A stretch of 42,927 bases of DNA from Prolixibacteraceae bacterium. GTDB lineage: Bacteria > Bacteroidota > Bacteroidia > Bacteroidales > Prolixibacteraceae. Positions 8,858 through 17,172 of the stretch are shown here, one piece after another. Both the position numbers and the translations under genes were made by a program. The stretch spans positions 1-42,927 of the forward strand of contig JAIBEY010000057.1 in assembly GCA_019459525.1 (NCBI GenBank), given 5' to 3'. Below the pieces are notes generated by a model. It was not told the origin of the DNA. It did no database searches and worked only from the letters and a program-made list of their open reading frames with translations. Position 1 is the first letter of the stretch. Every line of letters starts with the position of its first letter.

Positions 8858-8878
8858 CTCTGTGTAAATTGCGCCAAC

Positions 8879-10846
8879 ATGAAGAAGATCCTATTTTTCC
8901 TTTTAGTTTTCACCACCAACCAACTGTACAGCCAGTTGAACATTGATCATTTTATCCGTGTAGGTGAAACCCGTATCCAAATCGGGAATTATGTTGGCGC
9001 CATCGAAAACTTTAATATTGTCATTCGGTTTAAGCCTCATTTACCTGAACCATATTATTTTAGGGGCGTTGCCAAACATCAGCTCGACGATTATCGGGGT
9101 GCCATTCAGGATTACAATAAGGCTATTGAAATAAAACCTTTTTATCCTGATGCTTTTATGCACCGGGGATTGGCTCATCTGGAACTAAACGATTTTCCGA
9201 AAGCCATTGCCGATTACAACCGGGCCATTGAACTTGATCCCAACAACGAAAACATATACAACAACCGGGGCATTGCCAGGGTATCGATGAAAGATATTGA
9301 CGGCGCAATTGCCGATTATGACAAGGCTATTGAAATTAACCCTAAAGTTACCAATAGCTATATCAACAGAAGTAACGCCCGACTGATGAAAAATGACATC
9401 CGCGGGGCAATTAAGGATCTTAACCAAGCCATTATTATACGACCACACTTTGCAAATGCCTATTTACTGAGGGGGTTTGCCCGTCTGGAACTGAATGATT
9501 ATGCTTCGGCTTTACGCGATTTCGACCAATGTATAAAACTTGATCCGGCTAATGCAAATGCCTTTAACAACAGGGGAATCATCAAGCAAAAGCTGGAAGA
9601 CTTCCGGGGGGCAATTACGGATTACAATATGGCCCTGCAGATTGATCCCACACAAGCGAATGCCTATATGAATCGTGGGATAGCCAAGGAAATGCTCAAA
9701 CTGCCCGGCTACGAAGAAGATTATGCGCTGGCTGCAAAGCTGGATCCAAAGTTTGCATTTAACGCAAAAGATGTGGATTACAATTCGTTGGCACAGGCCA
9801 AACAAAAAGCGAATCAGGCCACACAGCAGGCTCAAAATCAGTCAGCCGCAGCGCAACAAGCCACTCAAAATCAATCGGCAACGGCACAAAATCAGGGTAA
9901 TCCAACCCAGACAACCAATTCGGCCCAAACACAAGCCGGACAGGAAGAAAATAACGAGCCCAAGAAAGAAACAAAAGAAGAACGCGATAGAAGAAGATTA
10001 AGGCTTGCTTTGGCTGATGCCGGAAATGTACCCACGCCAAAAACCGAAATTATTGACGATGGCCGCATCCAAAACAAGAATATCGTGATTGACCTGCAAC
10101 CCATTTTTATGCTGGCCTCATTTGCTAAATATTCTTCTGACCGTGAAAGCCCCCAGTATTACAACCTGGAACTGGAAGCCATCAACAACTTTAACAATTA
10201 CAATCCGGTAATTAATATTTCGAACAAGCCGGTTAACGAACTCTATGAGATTTATAAAAATCAGATTCTTTTTTTCAACGAAAAAATTAAAACAAACGCC
10301 AAAGAGAGCAAAAACTATTTGAACAGGGGAATTTTTTATTGCCTGACTGAAGACTATACCAATTCGATGAATGACTTAAAGAAGGCCATTGAATTGAACG
10401 ACAAAAACATACTGGCTTACTTTGCCAGAGCCAATTGCCGCCTGAAAATAACAGACGCTATAGAACAATTAAAACAGGAATCCAGCCTGATAAACGTTCC
10501 GTTAAAAAATGAAACTAAAAAGAGTACCCAAACTACCATTGAAACAATTACAGATTACACCGATGTTTTAAACGATTATTCGGTTTGCCTGAAATTGAAT
10601 CCTAAATTTCCGTTCGCCTACTTTAATCAGGCTTTTGTGAAGTGTAAAATCCGCGACTACCAGGGTGCACTTGAAGATTTGAACAAAGCCATTGAAATTG
10701 AAAAAGATTTTGCCGAAGCCTATTTTAACCGTGGCCTGACCAAAATTTACCTCGACGATATTGAAGGTGGTGCAATGGATTTAAGTAAAGCAGGCGAACT
10801 CGGAATTCAGGATGCTTACAACATTATAAAACGGTATTGCAATTAA
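8879..10846 (+). CDS. Exported tetratricopeptide-repeat protein with Gln/Ala-rich linker
   Basis: A 655-residue protein with signal peptide MKKILFFLLVFTTNQLYSQ. About eight consecutive 34-residue TPR units fill roughly residues 20-300; they are of the AIxDYNKAIEIDPxxxxAYxNRG type. A low-complexity linker rich in Gln, Ala, Asn and Thr (about 305-365) leads into a charged segment and an unassigned region, then further TPRs (about 420-460 and 560-650). TPR arrays are protein-binding scaffolds; the signal peptide places it in the periplasm or at the membrane. The gene has its own promoter and is followed 39 bp later by rarA, with no terminator between. Specific partner and function unknown. Confidence 0.88.
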   Translation: MKKILFFLLVFTTNQLYSQLNIDHFIRVGETRIQIGNYVGAIENFNIVIRFKPHLPEPYYFRGVAKHQLDDYRGAIQDYNKAIEIKPFYPDAFMHRGLAHLELNDFPKAIADYNRAIELDPNNENIYNNRGIARVSMKDIDGAIADYDKAIEINPKVTNSYINRSNARLMKNDIRGAIKDLNQAIIIRPHFANAYLLRGFARLELNDYASALRDFDQCIKLDPANANAFNNRGIIKQKLEDFRGAITDYNMALQIDPTQANAYMNRGIAKEMLKLPGYEEDYALAAKLDPKFAFNAKDVDYNSLAQAKQKANQATQQAQNQSAAAQQATQNQSATAQNQGNPTQTTNSAQTQAGQEENNEPKKETKEERDRRRLRLALADAGNVPTPKTEIIDDGRIQNKNIVIDLQPIFMLASFAKYSSDRESPQYYNLELEAINNFNNYNPVINISNKPVNELYEIYKNQILFFNEKIKTNAKESKNYLNRGIFYCLTEDYTNSMNDLKKAIELNDKNILAYFARANCRLKITDAIEQLKQESSLINVPLKNETKKSTQTTIETITDYTDVLNDYSVCLKLNPKFPFAYFNQAFVKCKIRDYQGALEDLNKAIEIEKDFAEAYFNRGLTKIYLDDIEGGAMDLSKAGELGIQDAYNIIKRYCN

Positions 10847-10885
10847 GCGTATCTTCGTAGCTGTTTTAAATTATTGACTGACTCC

Positions 10886-12169
10886 ATGCCATTTGCCAAC
10901 CAACCACTTGCAGAACGTTTACGCCCAGCCACTTTAGACGATTATATCGGGCAGGAACACCTGATTGGTGAAGGAGCCGTATTGCGTAAAATGATTGAGT
11001 CAGGGAAAATTTCATCCTTTTTACTTTGGGGACCTCCCGGTGTGGGAAAAACAACACTGGCAAAAATCATAGCCAATACACTTAACCGACCGTTTTATAC
11101 CTTAAGTGCAGTCAATTCAGGAGTTAAAGATGTGCGCGATGTTATTGAAAAATCACAGCGAAACCAATTTTTCAACCAGCCCAATCCCATCCTTTTTATC
11201 GATGAAATTCACCGTTTCAGCAAATCGCAGCAAGATTCGTTGCTGGGCGCTGTTGAGCAGGGAACAGTTACTTTGATTGGAGCCACCACCGAAAACCCTT
11301 CGTTTGAAGTCATTTCCCCACTTTTATCGCGATGCCAGGTTTATGTACTGAAACATCTGGATAAAGACGACCTGCTAAAAATTGTAAACCTTGCGCTGAC
11401 AAAAGATCCGTACCTGAAAACCAAAGATATTAAGGTTGAAGAACACGAAGCCTTGCTCCGCTTTTCGGGTGGCGATGCCCGAAAATTGCTTAATGTGCTC
11501 GAACTGGTCGTTAATGCCGAAGAAGATGACACCGTTATCATTACCAACGACAAAGTATTAGACCGGTTACAGAACAACATGGCCATGTACGATAAAACCG
11601 GCGAAATGCACTACGACATCATTTCGGCTTTCATCAAAAGTATGCGGGGAAGCGATCCTGATGCGTCGGTTTACTGGCTAGCCCGAATGATTGAAGGCGG
11701 TGAAGATGTTAAATTCATTGCCCGGAGAATGCTGATTCTGGCCGCTGAAGATATCGGATTAGCCAATCCGAATGCCTTACTTCTGGCGCAAAGCACCTTC
11801 GAGGCGGTTCATAAAATCGGGAACCCTGAGGCCCGGATCATTCTTTCGCAATGCGCCATCTACCTGGCAACCTCGGCAAAAAGCAACTCTGCTTATTCGG
11901 CCATCGACGAGGCACTGGCACTGGTTAAAGCTACCGGCGATCTGCCCGTTCCGTTACACATCCGGAATGCCCCAACCAAACTCATGAAGCAATTAGGTTA
12001 CGGTAAAGATTATAAATACGCGCACTCTTACGAAAATAATTTTGCTGAACAGGATTTCCTTCCCAAGAAAATAAAAAACAAACGCTTTTATACTCCGCAA
12101 AACAATCCACTCGAATTAAAAATTCTGGAACGTTTAAAAAGCCTTTGGGGAAAACGCTACGACAAATAA
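10886..12169 (+). CDS. rarA: Replication-associated recombination protein A (AAA+ ATPase)
   Basis: A 428-residue clamp-loader-like AAA+ ATPase of the RarA/MgsA (WRNIP1) family, acting at stalled replication forks. Walker A is GPPGVGKT, Walker B is ILFIDEIHR and sensor 1 is GATTENPSF; the N-terminal PLAERLRPATLDDYIGQEHL and the C-terminal tetramerisation region (YWLARMIEGGED, PLHIRNAPTKLMK) are typical. The ATG at 10886 (MPFANQPLAERLRP) is chosen over an in-frame TTG at 10874 because family members begin just before PLAxRxRP. It follows the TPR gene by 39 bp and is followed by a weak AT-rich hairpin. Confidence 0.96.
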   Translation: MPFANQPLAERLRPATLDDYIGQEHLIGEGAVLRKMIESGKISSFLLWGPPGVGKTTLAKIIANTLNRPFYTLSAVNSGVKDVRDVIEKSQRNQFFNQPNPILFIDEIHRFSKSQQDSLLGAVEQGTVTLIGATTENPSFEVISPLLSRCQVYVLKHLDKDDLLKIVNLALTKDPYLKTKDIKVEEHEALLRFSGGDARKLLNVLELVVNAEEDDTVIITNDKVLDRLQNNMAMYDKTGEMHYDIISAFIKSMRGSDPDASVYWLARMIEGGEDVKFIARRMLILAAEDIGLANPNALLLAQSTFEAVHKIGNPEARIILSQCAIYLATSAKSNSAYSAIDEALALVKATGDLPVPLHIRNAPTKLMKQLGYGKDYKYAHSYENNFAEQDFLPKKIKNKRFYTPQNNPLELKILERLKSLWGKRYDK

Positions 12170-12222
12170 TTTTTCCGTTTCAGGAATTATTACAAATCCA
12201 TTAACAATCAAAACTTTCCAAC

Positions 12223-12245
12223 AAAAAAAGCTTAATGCTTTTTTA
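12223..12245 (+). terminator. Weak AT-rich terminator after rarA
   Basis: AAAAAAAGC (12223-12231), loop TTAAT, then GCTTTTTT (12237-12244): a short stem with only two G-C pairs ending in T residues, 54 bp past the rarA stop. Likely modest efficiency. Confidence 0.45.
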
Positions 12246-12377
12246 ACCGTCCTAAAAAAATTGCATGACGAAAAGTAGGGTAACATCCTGTAGTTACGGA
12301 TATAAGTTAAACAATCAGTTACTCACTTTTCAGCCACTCACCGATGAAAGAAATGTTACAGCTTCATTACAATAAAA

Positions 12378-12410
12378 TTGCAACTTACAACCGAAAAAAG
12401 AGTAGTTTCG
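12378..12410 (+). promoter_or_regulatory. Predicted promoter of the VTC operon
   Basis: TTG at 12378-12380 and TAGTTTCG at 12403-12410 (one mismatch to TAnnTTTG), spacing 22 bp, slightly long. The same TTG is an in-frame possible start codon, but the ATG at 12429 is favoured because it follows this promoter and begins the conserved part of the protein. Confidence 0.4.
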
Positions 12411-12428
12411 CACAAACCAGATAAAACT

Positions 12429-13181
12429 ATGAACTTCATAAAAGATACACTAATACCTTTCAATAAAGTTACTTTATCGGATCTGGATAAAGTAAAACTG
12501 ATGAACAGGACAGATCAGAAATTTTGTCTCCACATCAGCAAATTACCTCTTGTTTTACATGCAATTAGTGCCGATTATTCCCTGTTGGAAATCCAGGATG
12601 AAATATTATTTCAATACGACAATACTTATTTCGATACACTTGATAACCAAATGTACCTTTCGCATCAAAACGGGAAAAGGAACAGATACAAAATCAGAGT
12701 TCGGAAATACGTGCAGACCGACGACAACTTTCTGGAGGTCAAATTCAAAAACAACAAAGGAAGAACGATTAAAGAACGAATGGAAAGACCCGGCTTCGAA
12801 ACCGAGTTTTCGAGCACAGAATTGCAGTTTATTGAGCAGTCATCAGCATTCTCCGGAATTCAACTGGAGCCAAAAATCAGGAGCTTTTTCAATCGTTTTA
12901 CTTTGGTCGATAATGAATTTACAGAACGGGTAACTGTCGATATTTTTCCGGGGTTCAGAAACCACGAAAAAGAAATTACCCTGAATAACCTGGTCATTAT
13001 TGAGGTAAAACAGAGTAAAACAGCAAAACCGGCACTAATAACCCAGGTTCTGAGAGAAAACAAAATAAGCAACCAGAGATTTAGCAAATACTGCATTGGC
13101 CGGTCGCTTCTCGAAGAAAAAATCAAAAGAAATAATTTTAAACCGCTCCTGCTTAAACTCAGGAAAGAATTCGACAATTAA
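12429..13181 (+). CDS. VTC-domain polyphosphate polymerase-like protein
   Basis: A 250-residue protein with the triphosphate-tunnel fold of the VTC family (PF09359); yeast Vtc4 uses this fold to make polyphosphate from ATP. Tunnel-lining charged residues are present: Arg27 and Lys31 (MNRTDQKF), the basic run KRNRYKIRVRK (83-93), ExK pairs in LEVKFK (102-107) and VIIEVKQ (189-195). YFDT at 67-70 and RFSKYCIG near the C-terminus are also typical. There is no membrane segment, so it should act in the cytoplasm, probably at the membrane with the DUF4956 protein whose start follows after 10 bp. Not a PPK1/PPK2 kinase. Product (polyphosphate or another polymer) is inferred from family only. Confidence 0.88.
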   Translation: MNFIKDTLIPFNKVTLSDLDKVKLMNRTDQKFCLHISKLPLVLHAISADYSLLEIQDEILFQYDNTYFDTLDNQMYLSHQNGKRNRYKIRVRKYVQTDDNFLEVKFKNNKGRTIKERMERPGFETEFSSTELQFIEQSSAFSGIQLEPKIRSFFNRFTLVDNEFTERVTVDIFPGFRNHEKEITLNNLVIIEVKQSKTAKPALITQVLRENKISNQRFSKYCIGRSLLEEKIKRNNFKPLLLKLRKEFDN

Positions 13182-13191
13182 ACCATTCACC

Positions 13192-13851
13192 ATGCAACTT
13201 TTAAATTTTTTGTTACAGATTACGCCATCAGCCGAAGACATCAAATTCCTGGGAATCAAACTTATCAATGCCGAAGATTACATCGAACTTCTGACCCGAT
13301 TTAGTTTGAACATGATTGTAATCGCTGTTATTGTTATTGGCTTATATGCCAAACGAAGCAAACGCAAGGATTTCTATTTCACTTTTATTGCCATTAGCAT
13401 TGTCATTTTTCTGCTGTGTTTCCTGCTCGAAAGTGTTAAGATAGAACTTGGTTTTGCCCTCGGGTTGTTTGCCATTTTCGGTATTATCAGGTACCGGACC
13501 GATGCCATTCCGATTAAAGAAATGACCTATTTGTTTGTTGTTATCGCCGTTTCGGTTATCAATGCGTTGGCCAATAAAAAAATCAGCTATGCCGAATTAA
13601 TAACCACCAACCTTTTAATTATTGCCAGTATTTATATTTTAGAACGGATTCTGAATCTAAGGCAGGAAATCTCGTACCGGGTTATTTACGAAAAGATCGA
13701 GAATGTTCAGGCTGGAAAAGAAGATTTACTGCTTGCCGATCTAAAAGAGCGCACCGGCATTAACATCAAACATTTTCAGATTGAACGCATTGATTTTCTG
13801 AGAGATGTGGCATACATCTTTATTTTCTTCGACGTTAATGGCAAAAAATAA
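13192..13851 (+). CDS. DUF4956 integral membrane protein
   Basis: A 219-residue protein with about five membrane segments (roughly residues 37-54, 62-80, 86-100, 111-127, 138-152) and a soluble C-terminal domain (about 160-219). The signature FGIIRYRTDAIPIKEMTYLF (95-114), with conserved arginines at a membrane border, identifies DUF4956. Family members are frequently found beside VTC-domain genes, and here the ATG lies 10 bp after the VTC stop and the next gene begins 3-9 bp downstream, so the three genes form one operon. The ATG at 13192 is chosen because upstream in-frame codons overlap the VTC gene. A role as membrane channel or anchor for the polymer made by the VTC protein is inference. 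Confidence 0.88.
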   Translation: MQLLNFLLQITPSAEDIKFLGIKLINAEDYIELLTRFSLNMIVIAVIVIGLYAKRSKRKDFYFTFIAISIVIFLLCFLLESVKIELGFALGLFAIFGIIRYRTDAIPIKEMTYLFVVIAVSVINALANKKISYAELITTNLLIIASIYILERILNLRQEISYRVIYEKIENVQAGKEDLLLADLKERTGINIKHFQIERIDFLRDVAYIFIFFDVNGKK

Positions 13852-13860
13852 AAAATGGAT

Positions 13861-14520
13861 ATGAAATTTCGAATTTATCTACTTGTATTAGCTCTCTTTT
13901 TTACTTTCTCCGGTTTTTCACAAAGCCAGCCATCAACCTGGGTTGAACTTGAATTCAGTAAAAAAATTATCCGGAATCTAAAAGTCGAATTTAATCCTGA
14001 ATTAAGGATGTTTGGCGGATTTGAGATGGATTCTTATATCCTGGAAGGAGGTCTTTCGTACAAGTTGCACAAATATTTAACACTTGCAGGCTATTACCGG
14101 TTCGAAAACGAATACAATTACCGAGAAAAAAGGCAGATTTACGAATGGGAACCCGCCGGCCGGATTGCGTTCGATGCCAAATCGGGCTTCGAACTCAAAC
14201 GCTTCGACTTTCAGTTTCGGCTACGTTACACCAATGGATCTGATTTTGATGACACCACCGACGATAAAGCTTCTTTTTTCAGGTACCGGGCTAAGGTTGA
14301 CTACGACATAAAAAATAGTAAACTCATTCCGTTCGCATCGGTCGAAGCATTTCACGACCTGATTGCAAAAGATGTTGACAAAATGAGGTACACCGGTGGA
14401 TTAGCCTACTCCATCAACAAAAAAAATGAACTTAGTCTGTTTTATCGCCTGCAGGATTATTCCGAAACCGGTAAAGAAAGTATGAATATACTGGGTATTG
14501 GCTACAGTTTAAAATTCTGA
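13861..14520 (+). CDS. DUF2490-type outer-membrane beta-barrel protein
   Basis: A 219-residue exported protein: signal peptide MKFRIYLLVLALFFTFSGFSQ, then alternating amphipathic beta-strands rich in aromatic residues ending in LGIGYSLKF, the terminal aromatic expected for an outer-membrane barrel. The pattern (STWVELEFSKKI, Y..RFENEYNYREKRQ, LFYRLQDYSETGK) fits DUF2490. ATGs at 13855 and 13861 are both possible; 13861 starts directly at the signal peptide. The gene follows the DUF4956 gene within 10 bp, completing a cytoplasm-inner membrane-outer membrane set. Function of DUF2490 is not known to me. Confidence 0.85.
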   Translation: MKFRIYLLVLALFFTFSGFSQSQPSTWVELEFSKKIIRNLKVEFNPELRMFGGFEMDSYILEGGLSYKLHKYLTLAGYYRFENEYNYREKRQIYEWEPAGRIAFDAKSGFELKRFDFQFRLRYTNGSDFDDTTDDKASFFRYRAKVDYDIKNSKLIPFASVEAFHDLIAKDVDKMRYTGGLAYSINKKNELSLFYRLQDYSETGKESMNILGIGYSLKF

Positions 14521-14582
14521 ACTATAAGCCCGCTTGACGTCCTCTAATTTAAAGGCAGGACAGGTAAATTATAGAGCCATCG

Positions 14583-14613
14583 GTTGAATTAATAAACAGA
14601 TGGATTATCTTCG
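14583..14613 (+). promoter_or_regulatory. Predicted promoter of kdsA (decides its start)
   Basis: TTG at 14583-14585, 20 bp spacer, TATCTTCG at 14606-14613 (one mismatch to TAnnTTTG). Transcription would start near 14620, downstream of the ATG at 14600, so the ATG at 14633 is preferred. Confidence 0.5.
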
Positions 14614-14632
14614 TAAAAAATATAAAACAGCA

Positions 14633-15439
14633 ATGATTCCCAAACTCAAACATAACCACTCCAATTTTCTTCTTTTGGCTGGTCCGTGTGCCATCGAAGG
14701 AGAACAAATGGCCATGGAAATCGCCGAAAAAATTGTTTCAATCAGTGAGAAACTTCAGATTCCATACATTTTTAAAGGCTCGTACCGGAAAGCAAACCGT
14801 TCCAGACTAGACTCATTTGCCGGAATTGGCGATGAGAAAGCGCTGAAAATACTCCGGAAAGTGAGTGAAACATTCGACATCCCAACGGTGACCGATATTC
14901 ATACAGCACAAGAAGCAGCTATGGCAGCCGAATATGTGGATATGCTGCAAATCCCGGCATTCCTTTGCCGGCAAACCGACATTCTGGTTGCCGCAGCCGA
15001 AACCGGAAAAGCGGTAAACATTAAAAAGGGGCAGTTCCTTTCGGCCGAAGCCATGAAATTTGCGGTAACCAAAGTGCGCGAAAGTGGCAACAACAATGTA
15101 TTTTTAACCGAGCGCGGATCAACCTTTGGCTATCACGATTTAATTGTTGATTACAGGGGAATTCCTGAAATGCAGAAAAACAACTGCCCGGTTATCCTCG
15201 ATATTACCCACTCGTTGCAACAACCCAACCAATCAAGCGGTGTTACCGGTGGTCAACCACAGTTGATTGAAACCATTGCCCGCGCCGGCATTGCAGTTGG
15301 GGTTGATGGAATCTTCATCGAAACACATCCCGATCCGGCAAATGCCAAATCCGACGGAGCCAATATGCTTCAGCTTGATTTACTCGAAGGACTTTTAACC
15401 AGGCTTGTACAACTCAGGCAAGTCGTAAAATCTTTTTAA
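14633..15439 (+). CDS. kdsA: 3-deoxy-8-phosphooctulonate synthase (KDO-8-phosphate synthase)
   Basis: A 268-residue DAHP/KDO8P synthase that condenses phosphoenolpyruvate with arabinose-5-phosphate, the first committed step to the Kdo of lipopolysaccharide inner core. Diagnostic stretches: LAGPCAIEGE at the N-terminus, FKGSYRKANRSR, DIHTAQEAAMAAEYVD, IPAFLCRQTD, and the KDO8P-type C-terminal FIETHPDPANAKSDGANML. The start at 14633 follows the predicted promoter and gives the usual length; the ATG at 14600 would add 11 residues. The Dabb-protein gene starts 1 bp after its stop, so the two are probably co-transcribed. Confidence 0.96.
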   Translation: MIPKLKHNHSNFLLLAGPCAIEGEQMAMEIAEKIVSISEKLQIPYIFKGSYRKANRSRLDSFAGIGDEKALKILRKVSETFDIPTVTDIHTAQEAAMAAEYVDMLQIPAFLCRQTDILVAAAETGKAVNIKKGQFLSAEAMKFAVTKVRESGNNNVFLTERGSTFGYHDLIVDYRGIPEMQKNNCPVILDITHSLQQPNQSSGVTGGQPQLIETIARAGIAVGVDGIFIETHPDPANAKSDGANMLQLDLLEGLLTRLVQLRQVVKSF

Positions 15440-15440
15440 T

Positions 15441-15848
15441 ATGGAAAACAGACGTAATTTTGTGCGGAAAATAACTACCGGACTTGCTGCAGCCGGTTTA
15501 GCTTCAGTATCAAACCCACTTAATGCCCAGGAAGCGCCTATGAAAAAAGTATTCGTACACCATGTATTTTTCTGGTTAAAAGAACCCAAAAATGCCGAAG
15601 CCCGGAAAGCGTTTGAGAAAGGTTTGCAGGCTTTGGTAAAAGTTCCGCAAATACAATCGCACCACATTGGCACGCCGGTTGAATCATCCCGCGATGTGGT
15701 TGACGATTCATTCACCTATTCGTATATGGCATTTTTTAAGAACAATGCCGATCAGGAAATCTATCAAACACACCCCATTCATCTGAAATTTATAGCCGAT
15801 TGCCAACACCTTTGGGAAAAAGTAATCGTTTACGATGCTATGGATTAA
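15441..15848 (+). CDS. Tat-exported Dabb (stress-responsive alpha/beta barrel) domain protein
   Basis: A 135-residue protein with a twin-arginine signal (MENRRNFVRKITTG, hydrophobic run LAAAGLASV, cleavage near LNAQ) followed by a single Dabb domain, a ferredoxin-like fold that dimerises into a barrel. Typical Dabb stretches are VHHVFFWLKEP at the start and AFFKNNADQEIYQTHPIHLKFI near the end. Tat export suggests that it folds, possibly with a ligand, before reaching the periplasm. It begins directly after kdsA, and its last 4 bases overlap the end of the convergent SpmAB-like gene. Enzymatic role unknown. Confidence 0.9.
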   Translation: MENRRNFVRKITTGLAAAGLASVSNPLNAQEAPMKKVFVHHVFFWLKEPKNAEARKAFEKGLQALVKVPQIQSHHIGTPVESSRDVVDDSFTYSYMAFFKNNADQEIYQTHPIHLKFIADCQHLWEKVIVYDAMD

Positions 15849-17077
15849 TGAAAAAATAAGTAAGCCATCAGAATGGCGGCTACTGCACCTACAAAATCAG
15901 CAATCAACCCGCATGTTAACGCATAGCGGGTATTTTTTATTCCAACCGAGCCAAAATAAACAGCCAGAATGTAGAACGTAGTATCCGACGAACCTTGCAC
16001 GGTACAAGCTACCCTACCGGCAAACGAATCAGCGCCATAATTGGTCATCACGTCAACCATCATTCCACGCGAACCGCTTCCGCTTAACGACTTCATTAGT
16101 GCAGTAGGCAAAGCCGGAATAAAATCGGTATTAATCCCCATTTGCTGAAAACCCCAGCCAATACCTGAAATAAACCACTCCAAAGCACCTGAAGTACGGA
16201 AAATTCCGATAGCTACCAAGATCGCAATCAAATAAGGAATGATCATGACGGCCGTTTTAAAACCGTCTTTTGCTCCTTCAATAAAGGCATCATAGACATT
16301 CACCTTCTTCCGAAACGCCATACCTATAAATGCAATAATGATGGAGAAAATAATTACATTACTTGCAACGCTGGAAATGATTTGAATCTGCCCCTTTTCC
16401 AAGCCTGAAAAATACCAGATGATTCCAGCAATAAAAGCAGTTAATCCACCCAAATAAGTCAGTATCGTTCTATCAAAAAGATTTATTTTCTGCTTCCAGG
16501 CCACAGACATCAATCCAGCCAAAGTTGAGAAAAAGGTTGCCAGTAGAACCGGAATAAATATATCCGAAGGATTAACGGCGCCCAACTGTGCTCGGTAAAC
16601 CATAATACTGATCGGAATAATTGTCAAACCCGACGCATTCAATACCAGAAACATGATTTGGGCATCCGAAGCCGTATCTTTTGATGGATTAGACTCCTGC
16701 ATCTCTTTCATCGCTTTTAAACCCATGGGAGTTGCTGCATTATCGAGATTCAGCATATTTGCAGCAATATTCATAATAATTGATCCATAAGCCGGATGTT
16801 CCTTCCCGAGTGATGGAAAAAGTTTATTTAAAAATGGACCGACCAGTTTCGTAAATACCTTCACAACCCCACCCTTTTCCCCTATTTTCATAATCCCCAT
16901 CCAAAGCGTCAAAACGCCGGTAAGGCCCAGCGAAATCTCGAACCCGGTTTTAGCCATGTCGAACGTTGAGTTCATCATCAAAGGGAAGATGTCCATGTCG
17001 CCTAAAAAAATAAGCTTGATCAGCCCAATGATAAAAGCTACAACAAAGAAGAAAATCCAGATATAATTTAGTGCCAT
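15845..17077 (-). CDS. SpmA-SpmB-like fusion, nucleoside-recognition (Gate) domain membrane protein
   Basis: A 410-residue polytopic membrane protein containing two Gate/nucleoside-recognition halves. The N-terminal half matches spore maturation protein A (MALNYIWIFFFVVAFIIG; NMLNLDNAATPMGLKAM) and the C-terminal half matches SpmB (VMIIPYLIAILVAIGIFR; ALPTALMKSLSGSGSRGMM; VACTVQGSSDTTFYILAVY). In Firmicutes these are separate sporulation genes; in non-sporulating Bacteroidetes the fused form has no established role, though transport is plausible. The ATG at 17077 is chosen over one at 17131 because the latter lies inside the loop of the SusD terminator and adds non-family residues. Confidence 0.9.
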   Translation of the reverse strand: MALNYIWIFFFVVAFIIGLIKLIFLGDMDIFPLMMNSTFDMAKTGFEISLGLTGVLTLWMGIMKIGEKGGVVKVFTKLVGPFLNKLFPSLGKEHPAYGSIIMNIAANMLNLDNAATPMGLKAMKEMQESNPSKDTASDAQIMFLVLNASGLTIIPISIMVYRAQLGAVNPSDIFIPVLLATFFSTLAGLMSVAWKQKINLFDRTILTYLGGLTAFIAGIIWYFSGLEKGQIQIISSVASNVIIFSIIIAFIGMAFRKKVNVYDAFIEGAKDGFKTAVMIIPYLIAILVAIGIFRTSGALEWFISGIGWGFQQMGINTDFIPALPTALMKSLSGSGSRGMMVDVMTNYGADSFAGRVACTVQGSSDTTFYILAVYFGSVGIKNTRYALTCGLIADFVGAVAAILMAYLFFH

Positions 17078-17112
17078 TGAAGTCGGATAGATATTTCGGA
17101 CTAAATATAAAT

Positions 17113-17150
17113 AAAAAAGCGGCTGCTCCATAATTAAACGAAACAGCCGC
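17113..17150 (-). terminator. Intrinsic terminator of the SusC-SusD unit
   Basis: Minus-strand stem GCGGCTG/CAGCCGC (arms 17144-17150 and 17119-17125) with an 18-nt loop, followed by TTTTTT (17118-17113). It sits 23 bp after the SusD stop and isolates the polysaccharide locus from the SpmAB-like gene. Confidence 0.8.
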
Positions 17151-17172
17151 CACTATCCAAAATTATACGCGA

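Noticed and set aside
9100-9740. DNA repeat in the TPR gene
   Set aside because: The periodicity reflects the 34-residue protein repeat; the DNA units have diverged and are not tandem duplications.
17078-17131. Earlier start of the SpmAB-like gene at 17131
   Set aside because: This ATG lies in the loop of the SusD terminator, and transcription initiating for this gene would have to begin inside that hairpin.
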